From Terriglobia bacterium (GTDB taxonomy: Bacteria; Acidobacteriota; Terriglobia; Terriglobales; Acidobacteriaceae): a DNA stretch of 64,000 nt. The stretch covers positions 1-64,000 of the forward strand of contig JAIQFH010000038.1 in NCBI GenBank assembly GCA_020073385.1, in the 5' to 3' direction. The notes under the pieces were generated by a model, which saw nothing but the letters and a program-made list of their open reading frames with translations, had not been told where the DNA came from and searched no databases. This document shows, one piece after another, positions 16,307-24,195 of this stretch (its first letter is position 1; each line of letters starts with the position of its first letter). Made by a program: the position numbers and the translations under genes.

Positions 16307-17701
16307 CGCGCTGATCTTCCACAACGTATCGCGGTAATCGGGATCGTAGACGATGACATTGTCCTGACTCCATGTCCCGCCGCGCGGGTTCGGGGTCTCA
16401 GCCAGAACGGTGACCGGCCCGCCCGCTACCGGAATCTTTTTCAAATGCTCGTCGGCGAAAAATCCCAGGAACCTCCCATCCGCCGACCAGAACGGAAAGG
16501 AGGCGCCCTCGGTGCCTTCGAGCTTCCTCGGCGCAAGCTCGTTCAACGACTGCACCCAGATCGAATCGCGCTCCTTCTGGTTTCGAGCACAGAATGCGAC
16601 AGCTGTGCCGTCGCTGTTGAACACGGGTGGCCCAGAAAAATCGCCGGTAAAGTCGAAGCTCATCTGCGCCGGCGGAGGCAGGAATGACCGCATCGTCCTC
16701 TCCGACTCATGCCCGCGAAGAAGCGACCACCCCAGCGCCGCGAGCAACAGCATCACCGCCGCGCCCCAAACCAAGTGGTTCCTTAAACTCCATCCGACTG
16801 GAGCGGGCGCCACACTGCCTGGTTCTGATCCGCCGCTCGCGACCCACCGCAATTCCCGCGCAATATCCCCCGCGCTCTGCCAGCGCTCGTCCGGTTCTTT
16901 CGCCAAACAGCCCTGCACTACATGATCCAGGCCTGCGGGTGCCGTTGGCTGCAACAAGGAGATCGCCTCGGGACTTCTCTCCAGCACCGCCGCCATCGCA
17001 CTCGCCGCGGTCTTCCCTTCGAATGCGCGCTTGCCCGTAGCCATCTCGTAGAGCACAGCCCCGAGCGCAAAAATGTCCGAGCGCGCGTCGGCTTCTTTCC
17101 CTTCCACCTGCTCCGGAGACATGTACTGGAACGTCCCCATCACCGTTCCGGCCGCTGTCAGCGGATGGCTTCCCGCCGGTGTGGACATCGTCACCGTCAA
17201 ACTCGAAGAAGAATCCACCCGAACCACGGCCGGCTTCGCTAAACCGAAGTCCATCAATTTCGCGCCGGACTTGGTCAGCATGATGTTGCCGGGCTTCAGG
17301 TCGCGATGCACCACGCCGCCACGATGCGCCCTCTCCAGGCCTTCGCAGATTTCCATCCCACATTTCAAAATCTGCGCGATGGGAAGCGGCCCTTTGCGAA
17401 GCCGGTCGGCGAGAGTTTCGCCTTCGAGGTACTCCATCACCAGAAAGTGCATGCCATCCTGGTGGCCGACGTCATAGAGCGTGCAGATGTTCGGGTGATT
17501 CAGCGACGAAATCGTCCGCGCCTCGCGCTCAAAGCGCTGCTGCGCCTCAGCATTTTCGGAAAGATGCGAAGGGAGAATCTTGATGGCTACGGTTCGCTCA
17601 AGCCGCGTATCGCGAGCGCGATACACCTCGCCCATGCCGCCCGCGCCGAGCGGCGACTGAATCTCATACGGCCCTAGCTTTGTGCCGGAGGTCAGCCCCA
17701 T
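16271..17701 (-). CDS. Receptor-type Ser/Thr protein kinase, N-terminal part (frameshifted)
   Basis: A 476-residue reading that covers an eukaryotic-like kinase domain: glycine loop LGAGGMGEVYRA, Lys41 in VAIKILP, HRDLKPGN with Asp134, DFG at 151-153, and SPEQ in the activation segment. A transmembrane helix follows at about 309-329, then the first propeller strands. The frame then ends ...ISAAGGKSRAADQV at 16271 after a seven-G run. As sequenced, a membrane kinase with a truncated sensor would be made. It is on the minus strand, alone, starting MGLTSGTKLGPYEI, the typical start of acidobacterial kinases of this class. Confidence 0.92.
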   Translation of the reverse strand: MGLTSGTKLGPYEIQSPLGAGGMGEVYRARDTRLERTVAIKILPSHLSENAEAQQRFEREARTISSLNHPNICTLYDVGHQDGMHFLVMEYLEGETLADRLRKGPLPIAQILKCGMEICEGLERAHRGGVVHRDLKPGNIMLTKSGAKLMDFGLAKPAVVRVDSSSSLTVTMSTPAGSHPLTAAGTVMGTFQYMSPEQVEGKEADARSDIFALGAVLYEMATGKRAFEGKTAASAMAAVLERSPEAISLLQPTAPAGLDHVVQGCLAKEPDERWQSAGDIARELRWVASGGSEPGSVAPAPVGWSLRNHLVWGAAVMLLLAALGWSLLRGHESERTMRSFLPPPAQMSFDFTGDFSGPPVFNSDGTAVAFCARNQKERDSIWVQSLNELAPRKLEGTEGASFPFWSADGRFLGFFADEHLKKIPVAGGPVTVLAETPNPRGGTWSQDNVIVYDPDYRDTLWKISAAGGKSRAADQV

Positions 17702-17747
17702 GGTGTGGAGAATTATATTCCAGCAAACCGTCGAACACGGTTGTGTA

Positions 17748-17790
17748 GGGGCGGACGCCTTCGTTCGCCCCGCCGAGCGGAGCGAGGCGT
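17748..17790. repeat. Palindromic repeat (GGGGCGGACGCC type)
   Basis: GGGGCGGACG pairs with GTTCGCCCC, followed by GCCGAGCGGAGCGAGGC. A second related piece, CCGGACGAGGCGTCCGG, lies at about 17860-17876. It is related to the element at 940-985 and lies between the kinase start and the mntH promoter. Confidence 0.55.
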
Positions 17791-17907
17791 GGCGGCGTCG
17801 TCGATCACATCGGTACTAGTCTCGCTATCAGCGCCTGCATTGCGCTTTCGCGCAACTCCGGACGAGGCGTCCGGGGCTACACGTTTCGTGCTGCTCTCGG
17901 CGATAAT

Positions 17908-17948
17908 AGTTAACTACAGTTAACCTTCAATGGTGTATACTCGTTAAC
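17908..17948 (+). promoter_or_regulatory. mntH promoter with candidate DtxR/MntR operator
   Basis: AGTTAACTACAGTTAA (17908-17923) matches the AGTTAA-N4-RGTTAA pattern found at the dtxR promoter. TATACT (17936-17941) is a plausible -10, and a further GTTAAC lies at 17943-17948, over the expected transcription start. The mntH ATG follows at 17978. Metal-dependent repression is inferred. Confidence 0.6.
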
Positions 17949-17977
17949 ATCTGCTGTCTGGGGATGCCAGTAAATTC

Positions 17978-19420
17978 ATGAGCAGCGAAGACCAATTCAG
18001 CGGAGCCGTCAAGCCTTCGCCGGTGAACGCTGCAGCCGCCGACGCTGACGCGGCCACCGGACATCGTTCTCTGGAAGACGTTCACGGGTCGATCGAGGTT
18101 CCTCATCATCAGGCTGGCTTCTGGCAGCAGTGGAAAGCTTTCGTCGGGCCCGCCATCCTGGTCAGCGTCGGATACATGGACCCGGGGAACTGGGGTACCG
18201 ATCTGCAAGGCGGGGCGCAATTCAAATACAGCTTGCTCTGGGTAGTCGGTCTAGCCAGCCTCATGGCTATCTTCATGCAGGTGATCTCTGCGCGCCTCGG
18301 CGTCGTTACCGGAAGAGATCTCGCCCAATGCTGCCGTGACTGGGCCCCACGCTGGACGCGCTGGCCCAACTGGCTGATGAGCGAAGTCGCCATCGGCGCC
18401 TGCGACCTGGCCGAAGTGCTCGGCAGCGCCGTCGCGCTTAATCTCCTCTTCCACATTCCTCTGCTATGGGCCGTCATCATTACCGGCCTCGATGTCCTTC
18501 TGCTCCTGGGCCTTCAGCACTTCGGCATGCGCACCATCGAAGCCATAGTCTTATTACTGGTTGCGACGATTGGCATCTGCTACTTCATCGAGATCTTCGT
18601 TCTCCCGCAAACGCAGCCGGGCTTTGTCGAACTCGGGCAGGCGTTTTTGAATCCCCGCCTCCGCCAGGCGGGGATGGTCTACGTCGCTATCGGCATCATT
18701 GGCGCTACTGTGATGCCCCACAATCTCTATCTCCACTCCGCCCTGGTGCAGAGCCGCCGCCTGCAGAAAGATGATTCTTCCATCCGCCGCGCCCTGCAGT
18801 TCAACACAATTGACTCCACCGTCGCACTGACCGTCGCATTCTTCGTCAATGCCGCCATCATGGTTCTCGCGGCCATCGTGTTTTTCGGCAAGACGGGCAT
18901 CTCGGTCCCGGGAGGAAAGTTCATTACGTTCAGTCCTGACAGCGACTGGATCCGCGTCGCCTACCTGACACTAGCCCCTCTGCTCGGCGCAACCGCCGCC
19001 AGCACACTTTTCGCCGTTGCCCTGTTGGCAGCCGGGCAAAGCAGCACCATCACCGGCACTCTCGCCGGCCAGGTTGTCATGGAAGGCTTCATGCACTGGC
19101 GGATCAAGCCCTGGGTGCGCCGGCTCATCACCCGGACCTTGGCGATTCTCCCGGCGGTCCTGATCATCGGTCTGCGCGGCGACAACAGCGTCACCGACCT
19201 GCTCACATTGAGTCAGGTTGTACTCGCACTTCAGTTGCCCTTCGCCATGTTCCCGCTGCTCTACTTCACCAGTTCCAAAAAGCGAATGGGCAAATGGAAG
19301 AACGGATTCTTCCTGCTCGCAGCCGGATGGGCCAGTGCTATCCTGATCAGTTTCATGGACATCTATGGGCTGCCCGACTCTCTGAAAACCGCCTGGCAGG
19401 TGATCAGCGGTGGCCGATGA
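17978..19420 (+). CDS. mntH: Nramp-family divalent metal (Mn/Fe) transporter
   Basis: A 480-residue membrane protein with about 11 transmembrane helices after a 50-residue cytoplasmic leader. The metal-binding signature MDPGNWGTD (Asp68, Asn71) in helix 1 and the helix-6 motif GATVMPHNLYLHS (Met246, His248) are intact, indicating proton-coupled Mn or Fe uptake. The loop before helix 6 contains NPRLRQAGM, encoded by a perfect 10-bp palindrome (18651-18675), probably an in-frame repeat. The promoter carries a likely metalloregulator operator. A universal stress protein gene follows, interrupted only by a repeat. Confidence 0.95.
   Translation: MSSEDQFSGAVKPSPVNAAAADADAATGHRSLEDVHGSIEVPHHQAGFWQQWKAFVGPAILVSVGYMDPGNWGTDLQGGAQFKYSLLWVVGLASLMAIFMQVISARLGVVTGRDLAQCCRDWAPRWTRWPNWLMSEVAIGACDLAEVLGSAVALNLLFHIPLLWAVIITGLDVLLLLGLQHFGMRTIEAIVLLLVATIGICYFIEIFVLPQTQPGFVELGQAFLNPRLRQAGMVYVAIGIIGATVMPHNLYLHSALVQSRRLQKDDSSIRRALQFNTIDSTVALTVAFFVNAAIMVLAAIVFFGKTGISVPGGKFITFSPDSDWIRVAYLTLAPLLGATAASTLFAVALLAAGQSSTITGTLAGQVVMEGFMHWRIKPWVRRLITRTLAILPAVLIIGLRGDNSVTDLLTLSQVVLALQLPFAMFPLLYFTSSKKRMGKWKNGFFLLAAGWASAILISFMDIYGLPDSLKTAWQVISGGR
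18651..18675. repeat. In-frame palindrome inside mntH
   Basis: ATCCCCGCCT and AGGCGGGGAT form a perfect 10-bp stem with loop CCGCC. It encodes part of the cytoplasmic or periplasmic loop before helix 6 and keeps the frame. Confidence 0.6.
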
Positions 19421-19465
19421 AAGGGAAAACGTGCGGTTAAACGGCGTTCTTCCATTAAGAAGTGA

Positions 19466-19513
19466 GAAGTCAAAATACCCGCCCTGTCGCACAAATCGCG
19501 ACAAGGATGGGGC
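19466..19513 (-). repeat. Palindromic repeat family A, copy 4
   Basis: In reverse orientation it reads GGATTGCCCCATCC, stem TTGTCGC/GCGACAG, and GTATTTTGACTTC. It lies between mntH and the usp gene and could form a hairpin in their joint mRNA. Confidence 0.7.
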
Positions 19514-19579
19514 AATCCTCAGGATAGCGAATAGGGATTTAGGCCTTAGCCTTGCTGAATCCCTGCCGAATAGGAACCC

Positions 19580-19996
19580 ATGTACGACAAGATCTTAGTC
19601 ACCCTCGATGGCACTCCAACTGACCGTGCCATCATTGAACACGTAAAGAATCTGGCCAAGCTCGCCCACAGTCGCCTGGTCCTGCTCCATGTCGCCGACG
19701 GATGGGCTGCCAGAACCTATGGTCCTGACGCCGTCAGTCAGGAAATTGTCGACGACACCGCCTATCTCCACAAAGTCCAGTCTGAGTTGCAGGCCGCTGA
19801 CATTCCCACCGATGCCGAACTCGCCTATGGAGAGCCCGCGGACCAGATCATCAAGTGGGTCGAGAACAAAGGCTGCGATCTGGTCGCGATGAGCACCCAC
19901 GGACACCGCTTTCTGGGCGATCTCTTCCTGGGCGCCACCGCAACCCGCGTCCAGCACCGCATCAGCGTCCCCGTCCTGCTCCTCCGCGCCCGCTAA
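19580..19996 (+). CDS. Universal stress protein (UspA family)
   Basis: A 138-residue single Usp domain: MYDKILVTLDGTPTDRAIIEH at the start, LVLLHVADG in strand 2, AYGEPADQIIKWVENKGCDLVAMSTHGH, and VPVLLLRAR at the end. The usual ATP-binding pattern G-x2-G-x9-G(S/T) is imperfect (GHRF in place of G-x2-G), so nucleotide binding is uncertain. It follows mntH at 160 bases on the same strand, and Nramp-Usp neighbours suggest a role in metal or stress homeostasis. Confidence 0.9.
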   Translation: MYDKILVTLDGTPTDRAIIEHVKNLAKLAHSRLVLLHVADGWAARTYGPDAVSQEIVDDTAYLHKVQSELQAADIPTDAELAYGEPADQIIKWVENKGCDLVAMSTHGHRFLGDLFLGATATRVQHRISVPVLLLRAR

Positions 19997-20151
19997 ACTA
20001 AGCACTTCCGACTTCGCGGTTCTAATACCAACCTTGTTCACTTTCGTCCCGCGAGCGTATATCCTAACGACAAGGCACACGGGGTCACTTTCCTCCAGCC
20101 ATTCCGCAGTTGAAGTAGACGCCAGCGTAGATTGCACACGGAAGCACTACC

Positions 20152-21684
20152 GTGACAGCGACCTCACCCAAACCCGCGCTACTTAGCTCTCTTTCCCCTG
20201 GGGTGTCTACGGTGGTCCGTTACATACTCGGCATCCTGGCCGGTGTGGGTGCTCTGCTGCTGCGAGATTTCCTCAGCCCATTCTTCGGTCAACACAATCC
20301 CTACCACACCGCGTGGTTGGCAGTAGTTTTCTCGGCCTGGTATTGCGGCCTGGGTCCTTCCATCGTAACTGTCATCATCGGGGCTACCGGAATCTGGTAC
20401 TGGTTTCTTCCTCCGATTCATCAACTCAATGGCAAGGCTGTACCGGAGATTTCCGGACTGCTCGGTTTTCTAGTCTTCTCGGCAATAATTATTGCTCTCG
20501 GCGAGTCGACGCGCCGCAGCATCGCCAAGCGAGAGCATGCTGAGCAAGACCTGCGTCGAGCTCACGAAGAACTCGAGCAGCGCGTGCGCGAGCGTACCGC
20601 CGCCCTGCAGAAACGCACTGCCGAAGTCATCGAGAAAGCCACGCTGCTCGATCTGGCGAACGACGCAATTTTTATAAAGACAAAGACCAAGACCGCGGGA
20701 GACGCAATCTCGTATTGGAACAAGGGAGCCGAAAGGCTTTACGGATGGACTGCAAGCGAGGCGGTCGGCCGGAATCCCGCGGAACTGCTGCGCACTTCTT
20801 ATCCCATTCCGCTCGCTCAAATTGAACAACACGAAGTCTGGGAGGGCGAGCTTTCGCACTCCACACGTGACGGCAGGCGCATTATTATCGCCAGCCGCTG
20901 GACCACTTTACGCAACGAATCCGGCGCGCCCGTCGGGTGGATGGAGATCAACACCGACATCACGGACCGCAAGCGCGCCGAGAATGCTGCCAGAAGTCTC
21001 AGCGGACGCATCCTCAGCTTGCAGGACGACGAGCGCCGTCGCATCGCGCGCGGTTTACACGACAGCCTCGGCCAATACCTGGCGGCTCTGAAGATGCAAC
21101 TCGGCCTCATGTCGATGTCCAACGGCGATCATTCCACCCTCATCTCGGAGGCCTCCGATATTGTCGACCGCTGCATCACCGAAACGCGCACTGTGTCTCA
21201 CCTTCTTCACCCGCCGTTGCTTGACGAAGCCGGCTTCGGCTCCGCAGCACGCTGGTTCGTCGAAGGATTCGCCGAACGCAGCGGCATCGCCGTTGACCTC
21301 AGCCTGCCGCCCGACCTCGGCCGCCTGCAGAGTGATGTTGAAATCACTTTGTTTCGCGCCCTGCAGGAGGCCTTGACCAACGTCCACCGTCACTCCGCCA
21401 GCGCGAAAGCGGATATCCGCGTTGCTCTGGAGCGAAATCAGGTTCGGCTCGAAGTCCAGGATTATGGAACGGGCATGGCACCCGAGACGCTGCGCCAGTT
21501 ACACGAGGGCGCTGGCAAGACGGGCGTCGGCGTCGCCGGAATGCGAGAACGAGTCCGCGAATTGGGCGGCTACATAACCATCCAGTCCGATCCTCACGGC
21601 ACTCTGCTGACGGTAGTCCTTCCAATCGCCCATTCTGGCCAGTTGTCGGAACAATCGGAACGCCGAAGCAAGATCCCAGCCTGA
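20152..21684 (+). CDS. Membrane sensor histidine kinase (NarX/DegS-type)
   Basis: A 510-residue kinase from GTG 20152. Residues 20-118 form a DUF4118-like membrane region with four hydrophobic segments. A coiled coil follows at about 120-165, a PAS domain at about 163-275 (DLANDAIFI ... YWNKGAERLYGWTASEAVG ... INTDITDRKRAE), then a HisKA_3 dimerisation domain with phospho-acceptor His303 in RIARGLHDSLGQYL, and a HATPase_c domain (ALTNVHRHS, DYGTGM, GVGVAGMRERVRELGG). Such kinases pair with NarL/LuxR response regulators; none is adjacent, so the partner is elsewhere. Confidence 0.92.
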   Translation: MTATSPKPALLSSLSPGVSTVVRYILGILAGVGALLLRDFLSPFFGQHNPYHTAWLAVVFSAWYCGLGPSIVTVIIGATGIWYWFLPPIHQLNGKAVPEISGLLGFLVFSAIIIALGESTRRSIAKREHAEQDLRRAHEELEQRVRERTAALQKRTAEVIEKATLLDLANDAIFIKTKTKTAGDAISYWNKGAERLYGWTASEAVGRNPAELLRTSYPIPLAQIEQHEVWEGELSHSTRDGRRIIIASRWTTLRNESGAPVGWMEINTDITDRKRAENAARSLSGRILSLQDDERRRIARGLHDSLGQYLAALKMQLGLMSMSNGDHSTLISEASDIVDRCITETRTVSHLLHPPLLDEAGFGSAARWFVEGFAERSGIAVDLSLPPDLGRLQSDVEITLFRALQEALTNVHRHSASAKADIRVALERNQVRLEVQDYGTGMAPETLRQLHEGAGKTGVGVAGMRERVRELGGYITIQSDPHGTLLTVVLPIAHSGQLSEQSERRSKIPA

Positions 21685-21811
21685 TTTCTCCTAAGATTTT
21701 CTGAGGCGAAACCGCGCGCCCTGTACCTTGGACTTTTCTCTTCTGTTATGGTTAACCGCTAGGGTAGCTCCGACTCACCTGGAGCCCAACAAAGAGATCA
21801 GCCCTAAAACC

Positions 21812-24094
21812 GTGGAGAACCTTACCCATTCGTCAATCTCCTTCCTGTTTCTTTTTCTGATCGCTGTTCTCGCGCTTCTGATGGTGCAAGGTGTGTTTAA
21901 GCGCTTGAGAACCGAACATGCCTCGCCTCTTCGGCTGGAAATCCGAGTCGAAGACCTCGGCGGCTTCAGCTACCGCCAACTCGCCCTTGTCAGCCTCCTG
22001 TCTCTGTTTCTGGAAATGCTGATGATTCGCTGGGTAACTTCTGAAGTCAGCGTTTTTGCCTATTTCAAGAATTTTGTCTTGGTTGCATGTTTTCTGGGTT
22101 TCGGCCTGGGTTGTTATATCTGTCGACTCCGGGTTCGCCTGATCGCAATCATTGCGCCTCTGCTGCTGCTGACCATCATCCTCAAAGCACCGATCCCGCC
22201 GTTGCGCAAGGCTATGGACGCATTACCACTCCTCTTGGGAGGCGGAGTTGAAGTGCATCTTTGGAGCGTTCCGCCCGCGCCGCCGAATTGGACTGGGATC
22301 GTACTGGCGATGGCGGTTGTCGTTCCGCTGTTTGCTGTAGTCGCGACCTCGTTTATTCCCTTTGGCCAACTCGTGGGATGGTATCTGGAAAACTCTCCGA
22401 ATGGCGTGACGGGCTATACCGCAAACATCCTGGCTAGTCTTGCCGGAATCGGCGGGTACACGCTTGTCTGTTTCCTTCTTCAGCCCCCCTGGTTATGGTT
22501 TCTGGTGGCGGGAATCCTTTCTGTATCGTTGTTCTGGCGGCATCCAGCAGCACGCACAGCTGTCGGCGCCACTTTCCTCGCGTGCATTGTCTTGCTCGCG
22601 ATACCCGACGACCGCAACGCGACCACTTATTGGTCTCCTTATCAGAAGCTGGTACTGAAGCCGGACTACGCCGATGGCCAGATTGAAGCTTACGATCTAA
22701 CGACGAACGGCGCCTGGTTTCAGAAGGTTTGGAACCTCTCGCCTGCTTTCGTCCAGTCGCATCCGCAGGAATTTCTCAATCACCCGGTGGAATGGAGCTC
22801 ATACAACTTGCCTTACCGGTTGTATCCTTCCCCGCCGTCGGTGTTGGTGTTGGGCTCGGGCATGGGGAACGACGTTGCCGCGGCGCTTCGAAATGGCGCC
22901 GGCCGCATCGTCGCTGTAGAAATTGATCCTCTGATTCTCCAGTTCGGGCGTAAATTCCACTTCGAGCATCCTTATCAATCTCCCCGCACCCAAGTCGTCA
23001 ACAATGATGCCCGCAGTTACATCGAGAACAGTCACGACCAATTCGATCTCATCGTCTTTTCTCTCCTCGACTCCCACACCACGACCTCGAACTTCACCAA
23101 CATTCGCATCGACAATTATGTCTACACGCGGGAGGCGCTGCAACGCGCCCGGCGCTTACTGCGGCCAGATGGTCTGTTCATTGTGAAGTTCCGGGTGGAC
23201 AATCCCTGGATCGCCGGCCGTCTGTTTCACTTGATGCAGGATGCTTTCGGTCAGGAACCGACACAGTTCCAGAGCAGCCCGGCCACTTACGACACGTACG
23301 GCAGTTTCTTCGTCGCCGGATCGCGCGAACGCCTGGCCAAGGCGACGTCCGATCCTGCCTTCGCCGCTTATCTAGCATCCCATTCCACCAGGACGATGCA
23401 ACAAACCATCGCGACCACCGACGACTGGCCATACTTTTATCAGCACGAGCCGGGGCTTCCCCTCATCGTGATCCTGGTATCGATCGCTGTCCTGGTTATC
23501 TTTGGATGGGTCCTCCGTCAGGCTAGTGGCGAAGGTGCGCGTCTGGACCTGCACTTCATGTTTCTCGGTGCGGGGTTCATGCTGCTCGAAGCCCAGATCG
23601 TCAGCAAGATGGCGCTACTGTTCGGCACCACATGGGTGGTGAATGCGGTTGTCGTCTCGGGATTGCTATGCCTGATTGTCGGAGCCAATCTGATGTACGG
23701 GGCATTCCCGCGAATCCCTCTCGCGGCGGCTTATGCAGGGCTTTTCTTGACTCTCGCGGTGATGTACGTCGTTCCCATGCAGAGGCTGTTCTTTGAATCG
23801 TGGTCGCTGCGCGCGGTCGTGGCCACGCTGGCGCTTTGCACTCCTGTCTTCTTTGCCGGGATCATCTTTGTCTCCAGCTTCGCTCGCGCAGGCTTCCGGG
23901 GCAGCGCGTTGGGCTCGAACCTGTTCGGCTCACTGATTGGCGGCCTTCTGGAGTCGGCATCGCTCTGGTTCGGCTTAAAGTCACTGACGATCCTCGCCGC
24001 GATCCTCTACCTCGGCTCCGCGGTCTTCCTGAGCCGCGCGGCGACCGCGAAAGAAGAGGTGTCCGCCGTCCCGCAAGCAGTCGCAAATCCGTAG
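21812..24094 (+). CDS. Polytopic membrane protein with spermidine-synthase-like domain
   Basis: About 760 residues from GTG 21812; the frame is open from TTG 21728. The N-terminal half has about eight membrane segments. A soluble Rossmann domain follows (roughly residues 345-560) with the SAM/polyamine synthase motif VLVLGSGMGNDVAAALRNGA, VAVEIDPLILQFGR, VVNNDARSYI, FDLIVFSLLDS and LLRPDGLF. Five or six more membrane segments end the chain. The catalytic DSSDP-type stretch of true spermidine synthases is replaced by LDSHTTTSNFTN, so a different substrate is likely. The start is uncertain. No polyamine genes are nearby. Confidence 0.8.
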   Translation: MENLTHSSISFLFLFLIAVLALLMVQGVFKRLRTEHASPLRLEIRVEDLGGFSYRQLALVSLLSLFLEMLMIRWVTSEVSVFAYFKNFVLVACFLGFGLGCYICRLRVRLIAIIAPLLLLTIILKAPIPPLRKAMDALPLLLGGGVEVHLWSVPPAPPNWTGIVLAMAVVVPLFAVVATSFIPFGQLVGWYLENSPNGVTGYTANILASLAGIGGYTLVCFLLQPPWLWFLVAGILSVSLFWRHPAARTAVGATFLACIVLLAIPDDRNATTYWSPYQKLVLKPDYADGQIEAYDLTTNGAWFQKVWNLSPAFVQSHPQEFLNHPVEWSSYNLPYRLYPSPPSVLVLGSGMGNDVAAALRNGAGRIVAVEIDPLILQFGRKFHFEHPYQSPRTQVVNNDARSYIENSHDQFDLIVFSLLDSHTTTSNFTNIRIDNYVYTREALQRARRLLRPDGLFIVKFRVDNPWIAGRLFHLMQDAFGQEPTQFQSSPATYDTYGSFFVAGSRERLAKATSDPAFAAYLASHSTRTMQQTIATTDDWPYFYQHEPGLPLIVILVSIAVLVIFGWVLRQASGEGARLDLHFMFLGAGFMLLEAQIVSKMALLFGTTWVVNAVVVSGLLCLIVGANLMYGAFPRIPLAAAYAGLFLTLAVMYVVPMQRLFFESWSLRAVVATLALCTPVFFAGIIFVSSFARAGFRGSALGSNLFGSLIGGLLESASLWFGLKSLTILAAILYLGSAVFLSRAATAKEEVSAVPQAVANP

Positions 24095-24117
24095 CGCCGG
24101 CCTCCGGCCGGCTGTCG
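24091..24117 (-). repeat. Palindromic repeat (CGACAGCCGGC-loop-GCCGGCGCTAC), copy 1
   Basis: GTAGCGCCGGC and GCCGGCTGTCG flank a short loop. The inverse copy lies at 41052-41078. It begins at the stop codon of the membrane protein gene. Confidence 0.65.
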
Positions 24118-24195
24118 GGACGGCGTCTCGCCGGCCCACCCATCCAAGTCCACCGTCGACGATTCCTCCAAGTGCTATCCTGACCTCAGCGCGCC

